Below are positions 63,588 to 64,000 of a DNA stretch of 64,000 nucleotides, one piece after another. The first letter of the stretch is position 1. Each line of letters begins with the position of its first letter. The notes beneath the pieces are model-generated. The model was not told where the DNA came from. It worked only from the letters and a program-made list of their open reading frames with translations, and did no database searches. The stretch covers positions 16,809 through 80,808 of the forward strand of contig QEVG01000023.1 in the NCBI GenBank assembly GCA_003576905.1. The letters run 5' to 3'. Source of the DNA: Planctomycetota bacterium (GTDB lineage: Bacteria > Planctomycetota > Phycisphaerae > UBA1845 > UTPLA1). Both the position numbers and the translations under genes were made by a program.

Positions 63588-64000
63588 GGATCGCGTTCAC
63601 GTAGCGAATCTGCGCCAACTGCCCGGACCCATCGCTGTCATCGTTGGCCCAGAGCACCGTGTTCTTGATGATCGCCGCGGAGTTCTGCCGGATGCTGATC
63701 GCCCCGCCGTCGTTGTAGGGCGAGTGATTGGCGAAGAAGGTCGAGTTGGTCACCTGGAGGGTGTCCGGACTGGCCGAGAGGTGGAAGATCGCCCCGCCGT
63801 GGCCGAGGCTGAAATTGTCGGCGAACAGGCAGTTGGTGACTTGCAGCGAGGACAGGCTGGTATGAATCGCCCCTCCGCCGGTCTCGCTCTCGGCGCCGAA
63901 AATGCTCAGCGACTGGTTCTCGGCGAAAATGCAAGATCGCACGATCGGCCGGTGGTCATAGTAGTTGGCGATGGCCCCGCCCGCCCGGCCCGCGACGTTG
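63559..64000 (-). CDS. Beta-helix protein fragment, C-terminal part (5' end beyond window)
   Basis: The minus-strand frame is open from the window edge (first full codon at 63999) to 63559. It encodes NVAGRAGGAIANYYDHRP and then clear beta-helix rungs: AIHTSLSSLQVTNCLFADN, TLQVTNSTFFANHSP and IIKNTVLWANDDSDG. It starts with the same NVAGRAGG motif at which the downstream paralogue diverges. The end, RYVNAIPTIRASEAA, stops abruptly where homologues would continue with further rungs and a tail, inside the 3' end of the convergent PEP-CTERM gene. The gene is partial at one end by the window and seemingly truncated at the other. Confidence 0.75.
   Translation of the reverse strand, partial: NVAGRAGGAIANYYDHRPIVRSCIFAENQSLSIFGAESETGGGAIHTSLSSLQVTNCLFADNFSLGHGGAIFHLSASPDTLQVTNSTFFANHSPYNDGGAISIRQNSAAIIKNTVLWANDDSDGSGQLAQIRYVNAIPTIRASEAA

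Overview
The window is about 64 kb of GC-rich bacterial DNA carrying roughly 52 protein genes on both strands. I see no rRNA, tRNA, CRISPR array, insertion sequence or phage gene. The content points to a planctomycete, probably of the Phycisphaerae type. It has PEP-CTERM sorted proteins, secreted proteins ending in dockerin-like or calcium-binding repeats, the planctomycete Cys-rich GACC-type module, prepilin-like proteins with a C-terminal H...DG motif, an aerotolerance (Bat) operon, and LpxK (a lipid A envelope). The lineage call is inference from gene content, not from a marker gene.

Layout. 1-4.3 kb: the 3' part of a bat operon (batB-batC-batD-batE), translationally coupled. 4.6-10.7 kb: small membrane and secreted proteins, a site-2 protease with a zinc-ribbon tail, a GDSL lipoprotein, a prepilin-like protein and a coiled-coil protein. 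10.8-16.3 kb: glutaryl-CoA dehydrogenase, an unknown membrane protein, an alpha/beta hydrolase lipoprotein and a methyltransferase. 16.7-20.9 kb: a CHRD/PEP-CTERM protein, an ECF sigma factor with a membrane protein that looks like an anti-sigma factor fused to a pilin-like domain, and a divergent sigma-54 activator. 20.9-26.2 kb: a minus-strand operon of two TPR proteins and an ABC-2 permease. 26.3-31.7 kb: a PEP-CTERM protein and two tandem paralogous pectate-lyase-like proteins.

31.9-39.7 kb: a GT21-like glycosyltransferase, a saccharopine-dehydrogenase-family enzyme, a cytochrome c lipoprotein, a DUF983 protein, a LolA-like protein, an atypical sirtuin with an RlmL-like rRNA methyltransferase, and another methyltransferase. 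39.8-41.6 kb: a coupled pair of an OLD-like AAA ATPase and a DUF4276/TOPRIM-like protein. This is the best candidate defence system in the window. It sits between housekeeping genes, next to sucC and the divergent gltA (citrate synthase).

44.9-47.5 kb: a large secreted BNR-repeat protein with a dockerin-like end. 47.9-50.1 kb: lpxK and a deoxyhypusine-synthase-like gene. 50.3-54.5 kb: a lipoprotein, a response regulator-GGDEF protein, truA and a GT4 glycosyltransferase. 54.5-61.7 kb: a polyferredoxin-TPR fusion, an S9 peptidase lipoprotein and an ABC exporter pair. 61.9-64 kb: two beta-helix genes flanking a PEP-CTERM gene; both beta-helix genes look truncated at their 3' ends.

Three groups of genes act together: the Bat proteins, the ECF sigma/anti-sigma pair, and the ATPase/TOPRIM pair. 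The many secreted carbohydrate-active and surface proteins suggest a heterotrophic, polysaccharide-degrading lifestyle. The exosortase expected to process the PEP-CTERM proteins is not in the window.
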